Source of the DNA: Lautropia sp.
GTDB taxonomy: Bacteria; Pseudomonadota; Gammaproteobacteria; Burkholderiales; Burkholderiaceae_E
Reading direction: 5' to 3'
Assembly (NCBI GenBank): GCA_030528325.1
Contig: JAUMZD010000003.1
Location: forward strand, 62,001 to 126,000
Length of the DNA stretch: 64,000 nucleotides
In this document: one piece after another, positions 18,401 through 28,866 of the stretch
How positions within the stretch are numbered: position 1 is the stretch's first letter
Layout: each line of letters opens with the position of its first letter
The notes under the pieces: model-generated
Seen by the model: the letters and a program-made list of their open reading frames with translations, nothing else
What the model was told of the DNA's origin: nothing
Databases searched by the model: none
Made by a program: the position numbers and the translations under genes

Positions 18401-21400
18401 TCAGACCGAGGTCGGCAGCGACAGCGTACGCGCCACTTCCTTCACCTCGAACACTTCCAGCTGGTCGCCTTCCTGGATATCGCTGTAGTTCACCAGCGAA
18501 ATGCCGCACTCGAAGCCTTCCTTCACTTCCTTCACATCGTCCTTGAAGCGCTTCAGCGAATCGATGCGGCCCGTCCAGATCACCGTGGAATCGCGCAGCA
18601 GGCGAACCTCGGCATCGCGACGCACCAGACCTTCCATCACGCGGCAACCAGCCACCGTGCCCACCTTCGTGACGCGGAACACCTGACGGATCTCGACCAG
18701 ACCGATGACGGTTTCGCGCTTCTCGGGCGACAGCATGCCTTCCATCGCCGACTTCACATCGTCCACGGCGTCGTAGATGATGTTGTAGTAGCGGATGTCG
18801 ACACCATTCGACTCGGCCATCCGGCGTGCCGGCATGTCGGCCCGCACGTTGAAGCCCAGCACCACGGCCTTCGAGGCGATGGCCAGGTTGATGTCGCTCT
18901 CGGTGATGCCGCCCACCTGCGCATGCACGATCTGCACCTTGATCTCGTCGTTCGAGAGTTTGAGCAGCGCGTGCGCCAGCGCTTCCTGCGAACCCTGCAC
19001 GTCGGCCTTGATGATCAGCGGCAGCGTCTGAACCTCGCCCTCGCCGATCTGGTCGAACATGTTCTCGAGTTTCGCAGCCTGCTGGCGTGCCAGCTTCACA
19101 TCACGGAACTTGCCCTGACGGAACAGCGCGATCTCGCGCGCCTTGCGCTCGTCGGCCAGTGCCACCAGCTCCTCGCCGGCCTGCGGCACATCGTTCAGAC
19201 CCTGGATCTCGACCGGGATCGACGGCGTCGCCGACGTGGCCGCCTTGCCGGCCTCGTCCATCATCGCCCGGACACGCCCCCAGGTGGAACCGACCAGCAC
19301 CGTGTCACCGCGCGACAGCGTGCCGGACTGCACCAGCACGGTCGCCACCGGGCCACGGCCCTTGTCCAGACGCGCCTCGATCACCAGACCCCGTGCCGGC
19401 GCCTTCTCCGGCGCGGTCAGCTCGAGGATCTCGGCCTGCAGCAGCACGTTCTCCAGCAGGTCATCGATGCCCTCACCGGTCTTGGCCGAGATGCCGACGA
19501 AGGGCACATCGCCGCCATACTCCTCCGGCACCACGCTCTGCGCGACCAGCTCCTGCCGAACCCTGTCCGGGTTGGCTTCGGGCTTGTCGATCTTCGTGAT
19601 GGCCACCACGAGCGGCACTTCCGCCGCACGGGCGTGCGAGATCGCCTCGATCGTCTGGGGCATCACACCATCATCGGCAGCCACCACCAGGATCACGATG
19701 TCGGTGGCTTTCGCACCACGCGCACGCATCGCCGTGAAGGCCGCGTGACCCGGGGTATCGAGGAAGGTCACCACACCGCGCGGCGTCTCGACGTGATAGG
19801 CGCCGATATGCTGCGTGATGCCACCCGCCTCGCCTGAAGCCACCTTCGTGCGACGCAGATAGTCGAGCAGCGAGGTCTTGCCGTGGTCGACGTGACCCAT
19901 CACCGTGACGACCGGCGGACGCGGCAACAGCGGGCCGACGTCCTCGTGTGCCACCTCGTCCAGCATCGCCTCCGGATCATCCAGTTTGGCCGCGATCGCC
20001 GTGTGACCCATTTCCTCGACGAGAATCATCGCGGTTTCCTGATCCAGCACCTGGTTGATCGTCACCATCTGGCCCAGCTTCATCAGCTGCTTGATCACCT
20101 CGGTGGCCTTCACCGCCATCTTGTGAGCCAGATCGGCCACCGTGATGGTTTCGGGCACATGCACTTCACGCACGATCGGCGTCTCGGGCTGGCTCGGCTG
20201 ATGATGCCCACCTCGCCCACCACGATCGTTGCCACGACGCGGGCCACGGGTGCGCCAGCCGGCGCCTGCGCCACCGGCGCTGTCATTGCGGCCCCCCTTG
20301 GCCGGACGACGACGCCTGGACGCATCATCCTGCCAACCCGACTGCTTCTCACCCCGGGCATTCTTGTTGCGCGAACCGGCCGATTCACCGCCGCTACCAG
20401 CCCCCTGGCCAGCAGCCGGCGCGCCCGCTGCCGGACGATGCAGCGTGCCACCCCGACGGGCCTTGTCGCCCGAGGCGGATGCCCCCTGAGCCGCAGGCGC
20501 CTGAGCCGGCGCAGCAGGTGCTGGCGGCGGCGGCGGCGGTGGACGACGGCTGGCTTCCAGCAACCGGTTGATGGCAGCCACTTCCGCCTCGGCACGCTTG
20601 CGTGCGGCCGCCGAGGCCGCGGCCTCTTCCTTCGCGCGACGGGCAGCCTCGGCCGCCTGCTCGGCAGCGAGCCTCGCGGCCTCCTCGGCGGCAGCACGCT
20701 CTGCAGCGGCCTTCTGTTCGGCCGCCTTGCGCTGTTCTTCGGCCTGCTGGCGGGCAGCCTGATCAGCACCCTGCTGCTCGCGCAGCTTGCGCTGCATCTC
20801 CCGGGCCGCAGCCGCCTCACGCTCGGCCTCCGCCTGCATCTTCGCCAGCCGCTCGCGCTCGGCACGCGCCGCTTCCTCGCGACGCGAGGCTTCAGCCGCA
20901 GCTTCGTTCTCGCGCTGGCGGTCGCGTTCCAGACGCGCCGTCTTCTCGCGCAGCTCACGGGCCTGGCGCTCCATCAGCGCCTGCTGGCGGCGAGCCTCCT
21001 CTTCACGCAGGCGGCGCTGCTCTTCATCGATGACGGAACGGGCCGACTGAACGGGCGGCGGTGCCACCGGCGGTGGCGGAACCTGCTCGACCACAGGCAC
21101 AGCACCCGGGGCAGCATCGGCCGCATCACGCTTGACGAACGTGCGCTTGCGGCGAACCTCCACCTGGATGGTTCGTGCCTTGCCGGTGGCATCCGCCTGC
21201 TTGATTTCAGACGTCTGCTTGCGAACCACCGTGATCTTCTGACGCTTGTGCGTCTCAGCGCCACCATGCGAGGCGCGCAGTGCCGACAGCAAACGCTCCT
21301 TGTCCGATTCCGTCAGGGAATCGGAAGGATGTTTCTTGTCCACACCTGCCGCGCGCAACTGCTCCAGCAGCACCTCAGCAGGTACTTTCAGTTCCGCAGC

Positions 21401-21427
21401 AAATGTCTCAACGTTCGTACTGGCCAT
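18401..21427 (-). CDS. infB: Translation initiation factor IF-2
   Basis: 1008 residues, at the long end for the family. An IF2_N helix bundle at the N-terminus ([23 protein letters not shown]) is followed by a long Glu/Arg/Ala-rich coiled-coil (about 115-300) and a glycine/arginine-rich linker (about 310-420). A second IF2_N-like module ([22 protein letters not shown]) comes next. The GTPase domain has G1 GHVDHGKTS near residue 510, G3 [16 protein letters not shown] and G4 [10 protein letters not shown]. Domains II to IV follow, ending [17 protein letters not shown]-2 places fMet-tRNA on the 30S subunit. The initiator tRNA gene of this window is 17 kb away. Confidence 0.97.
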   Translation of the reverse strand: MASTNVETFAAELKVPAEVLLEQLRAAGVDKKHPSDSLTESDKERLLSALRASHGGAETHKRQKITVVRKQTSEIKQADATGKARTIQVEVRRKRTFVKRDAADAAPGAVPVVEQVPPPPVAPPPVQSARSVIDEEQRRLREEEARRQQALMERQARELREKTARLERDRQRENEAAAEASRREEAARAERERLAKMQAEAEREAAAAREMQRKLREQQGADQAARQQAEEQRKAAEQKAAAERAAAEEAARLAAEQAAEAARRAKEEAAASAAARKRAEAEVAAINRLLEASRRPPPPPPPAPAAPAQAPAAQGASASGDKARRGGTLHRPAAGAPAAGQGAGSGGESAGSRNKNARGEKQSGWQDDASRRRRPAKGGRNDSAGGAGAGWRTRGPRRGNDRGGRGGHHQPSQPETPIVREVHVPETITVADLAHKMAVKATEVIKQLMKLGQMVTINQVLDQETAMILVEEMGHTAIAAKLDDPEAMLDEVAHEDVGPLLPRPPVVTVMGHVDHGKTSLLDYLRRTKVASGEAGGITQHIGAYHVETPRGVVTFLDTPGHAAFTAMRARGAKATDIVILVVAADDGVMPQTIEAISHARAAEVPLVVAITKIDKPEANPDRVRQELVAQSVVPEEYGGDVPFVGISAKTGEGIDDLLENVLLQAEILELTAPEKAPARGLVIEARLDKGRGPVATVLVQSGTLSRGDTVLVGSTWGRVRAMMDEAGKAATSATPSIPVEIQGLNDVPQAGEELVALADERKAREIALFRQGKFRDVKLARQQAAKLENMFDQIGEGEVQTLPLIIKADVQGSQEALAHALLKLSNDEIKVQIVHAQVGGITESDINLAIASKAVVLGFNVRADMPARRMAESNGVDIRYYNIIYDAVDDVKSAMEGMLSPEKRETVIGLVEIRQVFRVTKVGTVAGCRVMEGLVRRDAEVRLLRDSTVIWTGRIDSLKRFKDDVKEVKEGFECGISLVNYSDIQEGDQLEVFEVKEVARTLSLPTSV

Positions 21428-21527
21428 TAGTTCCTTCCGCTACTACCGATTCATCACGCGCGCCGTCCATGAATTCCCCGACCGGGGCAAGGTATCGACG
21501 CGCTCCAGGCTTGCCCGAGCCACACCG

Positions 21528-23018
21528 TCACGCATTGTCGCCATCGACGAACCAATGCTCACGCGCCTTCAGGATCAGGGCCCTGGCGCGCTCCTCGTCG
21601 AGCGCCGTGATTTCAATCAATTCATCCACCGCAAGTTCCGCCAGGTCGTCGCGGGTCCGGACATCGGCCTCGGCCAGCTTCACAGCCAGCTCACGATCCA
21701 TGCCCTCGAGAGACAGCAGATCCTCTGCCGTCGAGTTCAGCTTCTCTTCCGTCGCGATAGCCTGGGTCAGCAGCGCATTGCGGGCACGCTCGCGCAGCTC
21801 ATTGACCGTCTCCTCGTCAAAGGCTTCGATCTCCAGCATTTCCTCGAGCGGCACATAGGCGATTTCCTCGAGGCTGGTGAAACCTTCGTCGATCAGGATG
21901 TCAGCCACTTCGGCATCCACATCGAGACTGCCCATGAAGACCGTGCGGATCGCCATCCGCTCGTCTTCCTGCTTCCTCTCGCTTTCCTCGGCCGACATCA
22001 GGTTGATCTGCCAGCCCGTCAGCTCGGAAGCCAGACGCACGTTCCGCCCGCCCGTACCGATGGCCAGCGCCAGATTGTCCTCATCGACCACCACGTCCAT
22101 CACATGACGCTCTTCATCGACCAGGATCGACGAGACGTTGGCCGGTGCCAGCGCACCGATCACGAACTGGGCAGGATCCTCCGACCACAGCACGATGTCG
22201 ACACGCTCGCCCGCCAGCTCCTGCGTCACGGCCTGAACCCGCGAGCCCCGGACACCGACACAGGTGCCGATCGGATCGACCCGGCGGTCAGCCGTGTACA
22301 CGGCGATCTTCGCCCGAACACCGGGATCGCGCGCAGCAGCACGAATCTGAAGCAGCCCCTGCTCGATTTCCGGCACCTCCAGCTCGAAGAGCTTCATGAT
22401 GAATTCGGGCGCCGTCCGGGACAGGAAGAGCTGCGGGCCACGTCCTTCACGGTTGATCTTCGACACCCAGGCGCGAACCCGGTCGCCGTTGCGCAGATTT
22501 TCCTTCGGGATCATCTGGTCGCGCGGCAGCCGTGCCTCGATGCGGCCGGACTCGACGATCGCGCCCTCGCGATCGATGCGCTTGATCGTGCCGGACAGCA
22601 GCGAATCACCCCGTGCCAGGAAGTCGTTGATGATCTGCTCGCGCTCGGCATCACGGATCTTCTGCAGGATCACCTGCTTGGCAGCCTGTGCACCGATGCG
22701 GCCGAACTCCACTTCCTCCAGCTCTTCCTCGATGTACTCTTCGAGCTGGATGTCCGGCGAGACCTTGCGCGCTTCCGTCAGGATGATCTGCAGATCATGA
22801 TCGTCCAGCTCACCATCGGGCACCACCTGCCAGCGACGGAAACTGCGATAGCTGCCATCCTCACGGCTGATCGTGACGCGGATGTCGACTTCATCCGTGT
22901 AACGCTTCTTCATTGCCGACGCGAGCGCACTTTCCAGCGCAGCAAACACCACGTCGCGGCTGACGTTCTTTTCACGCGCCAGCGCATCGACCATCAGCAA
23001 CAATTCACGTCCCTGCAT
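21528..23018 (-). CDS. nusA: Transcription termination/antitermination factor NusA
   Basis: 496 residues. The N-terminal RNA polymerase-binding domain ([28 protein letters not shown]) is followed by S1 ([16 protein letters not shown]). The KH domains carry [40 protein letters not shown] and [19 protein letters not shown]. Two C-terminal acidic repeats end in [11 protein letters not shown] and [14 protein letters not shown], as in gammaproteobacterial and betaproteobacterial NusA. It is nine bases after rimP and 100 bases before infB, so cotranscription is expected. Confidence 0.97.
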   Translation of the reverse strand: MQGRELLLMVDALAREKNVSRDVVFAALESALASAMKKRYTDEVDIRVTISREDGSYRSFRRWQVVPDGELDDHDLQIILTEARKVSPDIQLEEYIEEELEEVEFGRIGAQAAKQVILQKIRDAEREQIINDFLARGDSLLSGTIKRIDREGAIVESGRIEARLPRDQMIPKENLRNGDRVRAWVSKINREGRGPQLFLSRTAPEFIMKLFELEVPEIEQGLLQIRAAARDPGVRAKIAVYTADRRVDPIGTCVGVRGSRVQAVTQELAGERVDIVLWSEDPAQFVIGALAPANVSSILVDEERHVMDVVVDEDNLALAIGTGGRNVRLASELTGWQINLMSAEESERKQEDERMAIRTVFMGSLDVDAEVADILIDEGFTSLEEIAYVPLEEMLEIEAFDEETVNELRERARNALLTQAIATEEKLNSTAEDLLSLEGMDRELAVKLAEADVRTRDDLAELAVDELIEITALDEERARALILKAREHWFVDGDNA

Positions 23019-23027
23019 AATGACTCC

Positions 23028-23696
23028 CTAGAAAACCGTCTTCGGCACCAAGCGCGCCCGGTCTACTTGCTCAAATCCAAATCGCAGCCAGTGGCAATCG
23101 GCCGACTGCAACGCAGCCTCGACCGGATCGGCCGGCAACGGCCTGGCCTTTGGCGGGCGCCGTCCCGGCACACCGCGCGAAGAACGGCCAGGCTTGACCG
23201 GCTGCTCCCGCCAGAGCAGCAGCCAGTCCGTATCCAGCGGGGCAGCCCCGCCTGCCTGCGCCACGGCAGGCAACGCGGCATCCGGCCCCAGAAGCGCCTG
23301 CGCACGGGCCAATGCCGGCACCGCAGGGACGAGCACACCCTGGAACTGGCGCCGACCGGCCTGCGGCAGGCGCAGCCACAACTTCACTTCCTCACCGGCG
23401 AAACGCTCGAAATCGGCGGGCTTGCGCAAACGTCTGTCCAGACCGGGCGACGAGATTTCCAGGCGGTCGTAATCGACGTCCTCGACCGTGAACAGATAGG
23501 ACAGCTGGGTGCTGACCTTTTCGCAATCATCCAGCGTGATCGGCGTGTCGTGATCCGTATTCTCGATCGTGATGCGCAGCAGTCCGCCCTGGGCGAACTC
23601 CACGTCCACCACCTGATACCCCATCGCCTGCACGACCGGGTCAACCATCATTTCCAGGCCACTGCCTGCTTCTGCTGGATTGGCACCCACCTTCAT
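23028..23696 (-). CDS. rimP: Ribosome maturation factor RimP
   Basis: 222 residues from the ATG at 23696. A TTG at 23708 is also possible. RimP is needed for 30S assembly. The N-terminal domain is clear: [75 protein letters not shown]. coli RimP is about 150 residues. Here roughly 70 extra residues (an alanine/leucine-rich loop and a basic stretch [18 protein letters not shown]) interrupt the C-terminal SH3-like domain, which ends in [12 protein letters not shown]. It is the first gene of the rimP-nusA-infB-rbfA-truB series. Confidence 0.93.
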   Translation of the reverse strand: MKVGANPAEAGSGLEMMVDPVVQAMGYQVVDVEFAQGGLLRITIENTDHDTPITLDDCEKVSTQLSYLFTVEDVDYDRLEISSPGLDRRLRKPADFERFAGEEVKLWLRLPQAGRRQFQGVLVPAVPALARAQALLGPDAALPAVAQAGGAAPLDTDWLLLWREQPVKPGRSSRGVPGRRPPKARPLPADPVEAALQSADCHWLRFGFEQVDRARLVPKTVF

Positions 23697-24103
23697 CGCC
23701 CTGTTCAAATCCGCCCCTGCCGATCAGGCCCGCCCTACCGAAGCCCCGGTAACTGGCAGAGACTTCTCCACGCTGCCACCCGCAGCACTTTCATCCGGTA
23801 AAAAAAAATGGGCTATACCCAGCCCATTTCGCACAACAGCCACCCTTGACGAGGCAGCGCCAGAGCGCGGTCTGCATGCCGCCCTACAGCGAGCATCAGC
23901 CACTGGGAGCTGCCGGAAGCAGACTCTGCCGTCCATGAGGATGCGGCCAGCCGAGTAGCTCCGAACCATGACAAGACCGGCCCCCACCGCCGCCCGATGA
24001 ACGGGACGGCCGACAGGCGTCAACCCAAGCCTTGCCAAGAGGGTAATGATAACCGATGAGGGGCAAAGACTCAAGATGAATCCCCCGCCTCACCCCCGGC
24101 GAT
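23697..24103. other. Intergenic region between rluB and rimP
   Basis: About 407 bases without a convincing gene. It holds the rluB terminator at 23800-23829 and presumably the rimP operon promoter between 23700 and 23800. The remaining 270 bases before the terminator show no recognisable RNA gene. A frame open on the minus strand through this stretch runs across the terminator and was rejected. Confidence 0.5.
23800..23829 (-). terminator. Rho-independent terminator downstream of rluB
   Basis: On the minus strand AAATGGGCT, a short loop and AGCCCATTT are followed by a run of further T residues. It separates rluB transcription from the rimP operon. Confidence 0.9.
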
Positions 24104-26218
24104 TCAGCGCACCTTTGCAGCAGCCCTGCGCCTTGGCCTTGCCGCTCCCCCGGCCCCGGCGGTCGAGGCGACGCTGCGCTTGCCACGCACCTCACGCTCA
24201 CTCCGGCTGGCTGTACGGGACTGACCCGGCCACTGACGGCCGCTCCCGGCATTGGGATCCCACGGCTGCCCAAGCCTGGCAGCAAACCCCGGTGTGGCAC
24301 CGTAGCGCTCCTGGCGACCATCACGACGCATCGAACGGGTGATCCCCTCCATGTGCGCCGTATCGGAGGTCGGCTGCCAGTTGTCATCCTCATAGTTCAC
24401 CCGGCGGGCAGGCTGTGCGACCCGGGTACGAGGCGCCACGTTCCCGTTGCGCTCCCTGGGCTTCATCCGGCGTGGACGACGATCCGGCAGCACGCTCTCA
24501 CGCGCCACCTTCGACCAGTCCGTGTCGCCGCTGTAGGACACGGCCTGCGGCAGATAACGCGTTTCCGTCCAGCCACGACGCTCGCTGACCGTCAGCGTCC
24601 GCTTCTCGGCCGTCGGCTCCAGCACCTTGACCGACACCATGCGAGGCGCCTCGACCTCGGCGGCCGACCCACGCTCGTCTGCACGGACGCGACGGGCAGT
24701 TGCCCGTTTCTTCGGTGCCGCACCTTCTGCCCCGGCAGCCCCGTCGGCTGCACGCCTGCTCCCGCTTCGGCGACGGGGCGCACGTGCCGACGCAGCCTCA
24801 CCCCCTTCGACAGCCTTGCGACGCGGCGCACCACGACCACGCTTCGGCGCCTGCGGCTGTTCCGGTACCTCACCCGCCGGCGTGACGGCCCGCCCGTCGG
24901 ACAGGCTCTCGTCCCCGGCTGCGGCGGCACGCGAGGCTCCCCGCAGCAGGCGACGCCGTGTTGGATGACGGGCTCCCCCCGAAGAAGCACCTGCAGCGCG
25001 TCCCCTGCCAGCAGGTCTGGCCGCTGCCGTACCCGCCTCAGCCGGTACTGGCGTACCGGCGTTCTTGCGAACCTGCTGCTGCAGCTGACGCACCTCATCC
25101 TCGGTCAGCGCCTGAAAACGCCCGCGAACCAGCCGGGGCGGCAGGGCCACCGGACCAAAGCGGATACGCACCAGACGGGAGACCGTCAAGCCGACCGCCT
25201 CGAACAGCCGGCGAACCTCACGGTTGCGCCCTTCCAGAATCACCACGCGATACCAATGATTGGCACCATCGCCGCCGATATCCTCGATCGACTGCAGCAT
25301 GGCCGGCCCATCGTCGAGACTGACCCCCGTCAGCAGCCGCTGCCTTGCCTCGTCATCGACACGGCCGAGCACCCGAACCGCATACTCACGCTCCCAGCCG
25401 TAACGGGGGTGCATCAGCCGGTTGGCCAGATCACCCGACGTCGTGAAGATCAGGAGACCCTCACTGTTCAGATCCAGCCGTCCGACCGCGATCCAGCGCG
25501 CTCCGCGCAACTTCGGCAACCGGTCGAACACCTTCGGGCGCTCTTCCGGATCGTCCCGCGTGACCAGCTCACCCGTCGGCTTGTGATAGAGCAGCACCTG
25601 CGGCACGGCAGCCGTCGCAACGCGCTTGCGCGGCAGGGGCTTGCCATTGACCCGGATCACGTCGCTGGCACCGACGCGCTGCCCGACATGAGCCGGCTTT
25701 CCATTGACCGACACGCGGCCGGAAATGATCAGCTCCTCCATGTCACGGCGCGAACCAATACCCGCATCCGCCAGGATCTTGTGCAGCTTCTCGGCCTCCG
25801 CAGCCGGCGCCGGGCCGCGCTTGCCGCCACGAGCCGCACCCGCACGCAACCCGATGGCCGCCTGACGGGCAAAGAACGGAACGGCATCCTCATCCACCGG
25901 CAAGCTCTGGCCTGCACCGGCCATCCGCGCAGCCGCTGACCGGCGCGAAGCGGACGCGTCGGACCGGGGCGCGCCTTCAGCCTCGCCGGCTGTCGTGACT
26001 GCCTCCGCGCCATCACCGTTTTCGGCCCGGCGGCGCCTCGACGCAGCCCGGGGTGCCCCCTGCCGTCTCATGAAACCGCGGCGACGCCCACGGCGGCGAT
26101 TGTCCCCATCATCCCCACCTGCCACACCTCCCTGAGAAGGCGACAGATCATCTGGCAACGAATCACCTTCGTAGGTACCGGTCGCCACAACATTATCTTC
26201 CTGGTGCGTGCTATTCAT
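24104..26218 (-). CDS. rluB: 23S rRNA pseudouridine-2605 synthase with long basic extensions
   Basis: 704 residues, against about 290 for E. coli RluB. The conserved core, about 140-400, has an S4 domain (EKLHKILADAGIGSRRDMEELIISGRVSVNG). The RsuA-type catalytic region follows: YHKPTGELVTRDDPE, the catalytic aspartate in VGRLDLNSEGLLIFT, and EGRNREVRRLFEAVG. On both sides are low-complexity arginine/alanine/glycine-rich extensions (about 1-135 and 400-704), as seen in other Burkholderiales. The catalytic assignment is firm. The role of the extensions, perhaps RNA binding, is inference. Confidence 0.92.
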   Translation of the reverse strand: MNSTHQEDNVVATGTYEGDSLPDDLSPSQGGVAGGDDGDNRRRGRRRGFMRRQGAPRAASRRRRAENGDGAEAVTTAGEAEGAPRSDASASRRSAAARMAGAGQSLPVDEDAVPFFARQAAIGLRAGAARGGKRGPAPAAEAEKLHKILADAGIGSRRDMEELIISGRVSVNGKPAHVGQRVGASDVIRVNGKPLPRKRVATAAVPQVLLYHKPTGELVTRDDPEERPKVFDRLPKLRGARWIAVGRLDLNSEGLLIFTTSGDLANRLMHPRYGWEREYAVRVLGRVDDEARQRLLTGVSLDDGPAMLQSIEDIGGDGANHWYRVVILEGRNREVRRLFEAVGLTVSRLVRIRFGPVALPPRLVRGRFQALTEDEVRQLQQQVRKNAGTPVPAEAGTAAARPAGRGRAAGASSGGARHPTRRRLLRGASRAAAAGDESLSDGRAVTPAGEVPEQPQAPKRGRGAPRRKAVEGGEAASARAPRRRSGSRRAADGAAGAEGAAPKKRATARRVRADERGSAAEVEAPRMVSVKVLEPTAEKRTLTVSERRGWTETRYLPQAVSYSGDTDWSKVARESVLPDRRPRRMKPRERNGNVAPRTRVAQPARRVNYEDDNWQPTSDTAHMEGITRSMRRDGRQERYGATPGFAARLGQPWDPNAGSGRQWPGQSRTASRSEREVRGKRSVASTAGAGGAARPRRRAAAKVR

Positions 26219-26233
26219 GCAACTGCCACATCA

Positions 26234-27037
26234 CTAAGCGTTATCTGCGGACGCCACCGCAGAGCGTTCTTCCGTCGTATCGGCCAACTGCTGACCGTCG
26301 ACAGCCTCTGGCGCCTCATGCGCCCTGATATCCCTACCGAGCGGTGGGACCTGATCCTTCACATGATCTTCTCCGCCCAACGGGCCGGGTGGTGAACCGG
26401 CTGCCTCATGCCCGGCGGCTTCGGCCTCCTGATCCGGTGCCCCTTCTTCCGGAGCGGTCTCGTTCACCGGCACTTCTTCCGCAGGTGTCACCAGCGCCTG
26501 CAGCACATCGGCCGGCAGCGCCTCGTCATCCAGCGGCGGCAACTCGGCCAGCGCCTTCAGATTCAGATCATCCAGAAACTGCCGGGTCGTGCCAAAGAGC
26601 GCCGGTCTTCCCGGCACGTCCTTGACCCCGATCTGGTCGATCCAGCCCCGATCCTCGAGCGTCTTGATGATATGGGACGAAACCGTCACGCCCCGAATCT
26701 CCTCGATATCACCCCGGGTGACGGGCTGACGGTACGCGATGATCGCCAGCGTTTCCATCACAGCCCGGGAATAACGGGGCGGCTTCTCGGGGTTCATCCG
26801 CGTCACGAACCGCGCGATATCCGGCGCGCTCTGGAAACGCCAGCCCGAAGCCAGCGACACCAGATTCAGCGAACGCTCGATCCACTCTCCTCGCAGGATT
26901 TCGAGAATCTCGCGAACGGAGTCCGCACCGATCTCGACATCGCCCGCAAACAGCTGGCGCAGCTCAGGAATGGTCAGCGGCTTGTTTGCGCACAGCAACG
27001 CGCCTTCGATGACCCGTTTCACCTCGGAGGTATTCAT
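26234..27037 (-). CDS. scpB: Segregation and condensation protein B
   Basis: 267 residues from the ATG at 27037. ScpB forms a complex with ScpA and SMC for chromosome condensation. Two winged-helix domains are visible: [25 protein letters not shown] through [12 protein letters not shown], and [70 protein letters not shown] then closes the core. The last 85 residues are an acidic low-complexity tail. scpA is not adjacent. The gene lies 15 bases upstream of rluB on the same strand, a common pairing. Confidence 0.95.
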   Translation of the reverse strand: MNTSEVKRVIEGALLCANKPLTIPELRQLFAGDVEIGADSVREILEILRGEWIERSLNLVSLASGWRFQSAPDIARFVTRMNPEKPPRYSRAVMETLAIIAYRQPVTRGDIEEIRGVTVSSHIIKTLEDRGWIDQIGVKDVPGRPALFGTTRQFLDDLNLKALAELPPLDDEALPADVLQALVTPAEEVPVNETAPEEGAPDQEAEAAGHEAAGSPPGPLGGEDHVKDQVPPLGRDIRAHEAPEAVDGQQLADTTEERSAVASADNA

Positions 27038-27645
27038 CAAGCCGACACTGGGATGACAGAAAACAAATAGGCCGAAAAAGCAGGCAGAACCTCATGACGG
27101 GCCGATGCCCCGACACGGGCCGGCATCAGCGCCGACGGCGAGAACTCGTGAACACCCCTGTCGATGAGCACACAGGGCAAAAACCAGGCACCAAAGCCCG
27201 GGCCACTACAGCCACTTCATGAACGCGGAAAACACGCCAGACGATCTTGCGCCCTGAACAGGGCAGACGGTGATCATGACGATCCAGCCTGTTGCCCGGC
27301 ACCGACAGCCCCGGCGGTCAAGGCTGGTTCCGGCAACAGCGCCCGAACCCCGACCGTTGTCGGAGCAAGCCCGGGGGTGAGACGGCTTCAGCGCTTTTCC
27401 TGACCGGCTGCAAGACCGGGGACAGCACCATCACCAGAGGCAGCCCACCTGCAGCCAGCATCGACAGCCGGCTGGCCTCCCCGACGGGAGCCCTTCGATG
27501 TCTGGCGCCTGTTGAACCTGAAGGCGCCGCAAACCTGCCGGCCGGTTAGAGCGTGTTATGCACTTATCGGCGCATTCTACCCCAACTCAACCGGATGACA
27601 TAACCTGAACGGCAAATGCAACATCGGGAAAGCCCCGCCCACCGA
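27038..27645. other. Intergenic region upstream of scpB
   Basis: About 608 bases. No convincing reading frame, RNA gene or terminator was found. It contains repeat R2 copy 2 near its lpxR end. The scpB promoter should lie close to 27050-27110, but no good -35/-10 pair is visible. Confidence 0.45.
27546..27570 (+). repeat. R2 short dispersed repeat, copy 2
   Basis: TTAGAGCGTGTTATGCACTT, continuing ATCG. It shares about 20 bases with the copy at 60129 and about 15 with the copy at 728. Confidence 0.55.
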
Positions 27646-28866
27646 TCAGAAACGATAACTGATCTGCAACGCACCATAGGAAGGCAGAACCTGCTGCCCG
27701 TCGAACTCCTTGCTGCGCAGCACCCACATCAACTGGCCAGCCCAGGCACCAGCCTGTACCGAGACACCTGCCCCGCCATCCAGTACCAGCGGCCGCCGAT
27801 GCACCGAATGGCTGTCCCGCGACAGGTTGCCATCCAGTGTCAGATCCCAGCCCACCCACCGTGCGCCCAGCGTCAGAAAACCCGTCCAGCGCGGGCCGTC
27901 AGATCGATCCCACAGCACCTGGGAGGGCTCACCTGCCCCCGGCCTCAGCGGTGCCGAGCCACCGTCGTCGCGCAGACCATCGCCAAAACGCCATTCCATG
28001 CCGGCGTAGGCGCTGGTCTGCAAGGTGCCAAGCCGCGCGCCCCAGTGCCCCAGCAGATCCGAGCCACGCCCAAGTGACCATCGCCTGACACGATACTGCG
28101 CCAGCTCGATCAGCGGCTCATCGCCCAGCTGGTTGTCCCAGCCATAGAAGTGCGGCGCATTGATCAGTTTGTGAACGGCATTCTGCGAGGCTTCTCCGCG
28201 CACCGACGGCCCTACCCAACCGAGCCGGATCTCGTTGCGAACATGCTGCCCGCCCGAAAAGCGCTCTGCTGCCACGCCAGCCATCAGCACGGCAGCATAG
28301 GGACGGTCTGCCGTCAGCAGATAGCGCGCCCGACTGTTCTTCGGCGTGTAGAGATTCTGGTCCAGCCGGAAAGAGACGGTCCGGGGCAGGCTTCCACCGC
28401 CCATCAGTCGCCACAGCGGGCACAACCACCCTTCCCCGTCCGCCGGGAATCCCCCGTCGTCCGGCAGCTGCCCGGCCACCTCCAGCATCAGCCCGCTGCT
28501 GTAACCATGGTCCTGCCCCGAAGCCAGGTCGTTGTCGATCTTGAAACGCAGCTGCGAAGCCTGGACGGGGCGGCAACCGGAGCCCCCCGGCCCCCCTCGC
28601 ACCGCTGGCGTATCGGCCATCACGCTCTCCTCCTGCTCGAGCGCCGGCAACACCGGTGGCCGTGGCAGCAGGCTTTCATCGGGCCAGATCGCCGGCTTGC
28701 CGTCATCATCCTCCAGACCCGGGCCCTGCGCCAGCCGGGCCGCCCAGGCGCCTGGTTCCTGGGCTGCTGCCGAAGTATCCGGCTGCAGGTCGCCCCCGGC
28801 CACCGCCCCCGTGGCCGCCCATGCCATGAACATGCCGCCCACACCCCACTTCCACACTTGCCTCAT
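27646..28866 (-). CDS. LpxR-type outer-membrane lipid A deacylase (DUF2219)
   Basis: 406 residues with a signal peptide (WGVGGMFMAWAATGAVAGG). An outer-membrane beta-barrel follows, ending in the aromatic ISYRF. Family motifs: LRFKIDNDLASGQDHGYSSGL, which holds the Asn-Asp pair at 112-113, DRPYAA, SQNAVHKLIN (His232) and GWDNQLGDEP. In Salmonella LpxR the equivalent Asn, Asp, Ser and His remove the 3'-acyloxyacyl chain from lipid A. About 85 residues between the signal peptide and barrel are extra compared with the short enzymes. Its start overlaps the stop of the YbdG-type gene by four bases. Confidence 0.82.
   Translation of the reverse strand: MRQVWKWGVGGMFMAWAATGAVAGGDLQPDTSAAAQEPGAWAARLAQGPGLEDDDGKPAIWPDESLLPRPPVLPALEQEESVMADTPAVRGGPGGSGCRPVQASQLRFKIDNDLASGQDHGYSSGLMLEVAGQLPDDGGFPADGEGWLCPLWRLMGGGSLPRTVSFRLDQNLYTPKNSRARYLLTADRPYAAVLMAGVAAERFSGGQHVRNEIRLGWVGPSVRGEASQNAVHKLINAPHFYGWDNQLGDEPLIELAQYRVRRWSLGRGSDLLGHWGARLGTLQTSAYAGMEWRFGDGLRDDGGSAPLRPGAGEPSQVLWDRSDGPRWTGFLTLGARWVGWDLTLDGNLSRDSHSVHRRPLVLDGGAGVSVQAGAWAGQLMWVLRSKEFDGQQVLPSYGALQISYRF

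Noticed and set aside
23724..24074. 116-residue minus-strand frame between rluB and rimP
   Set aside because: It runs through the clear rluB terminator, has no Shine-Dalgarno and shows no recognisable motif.
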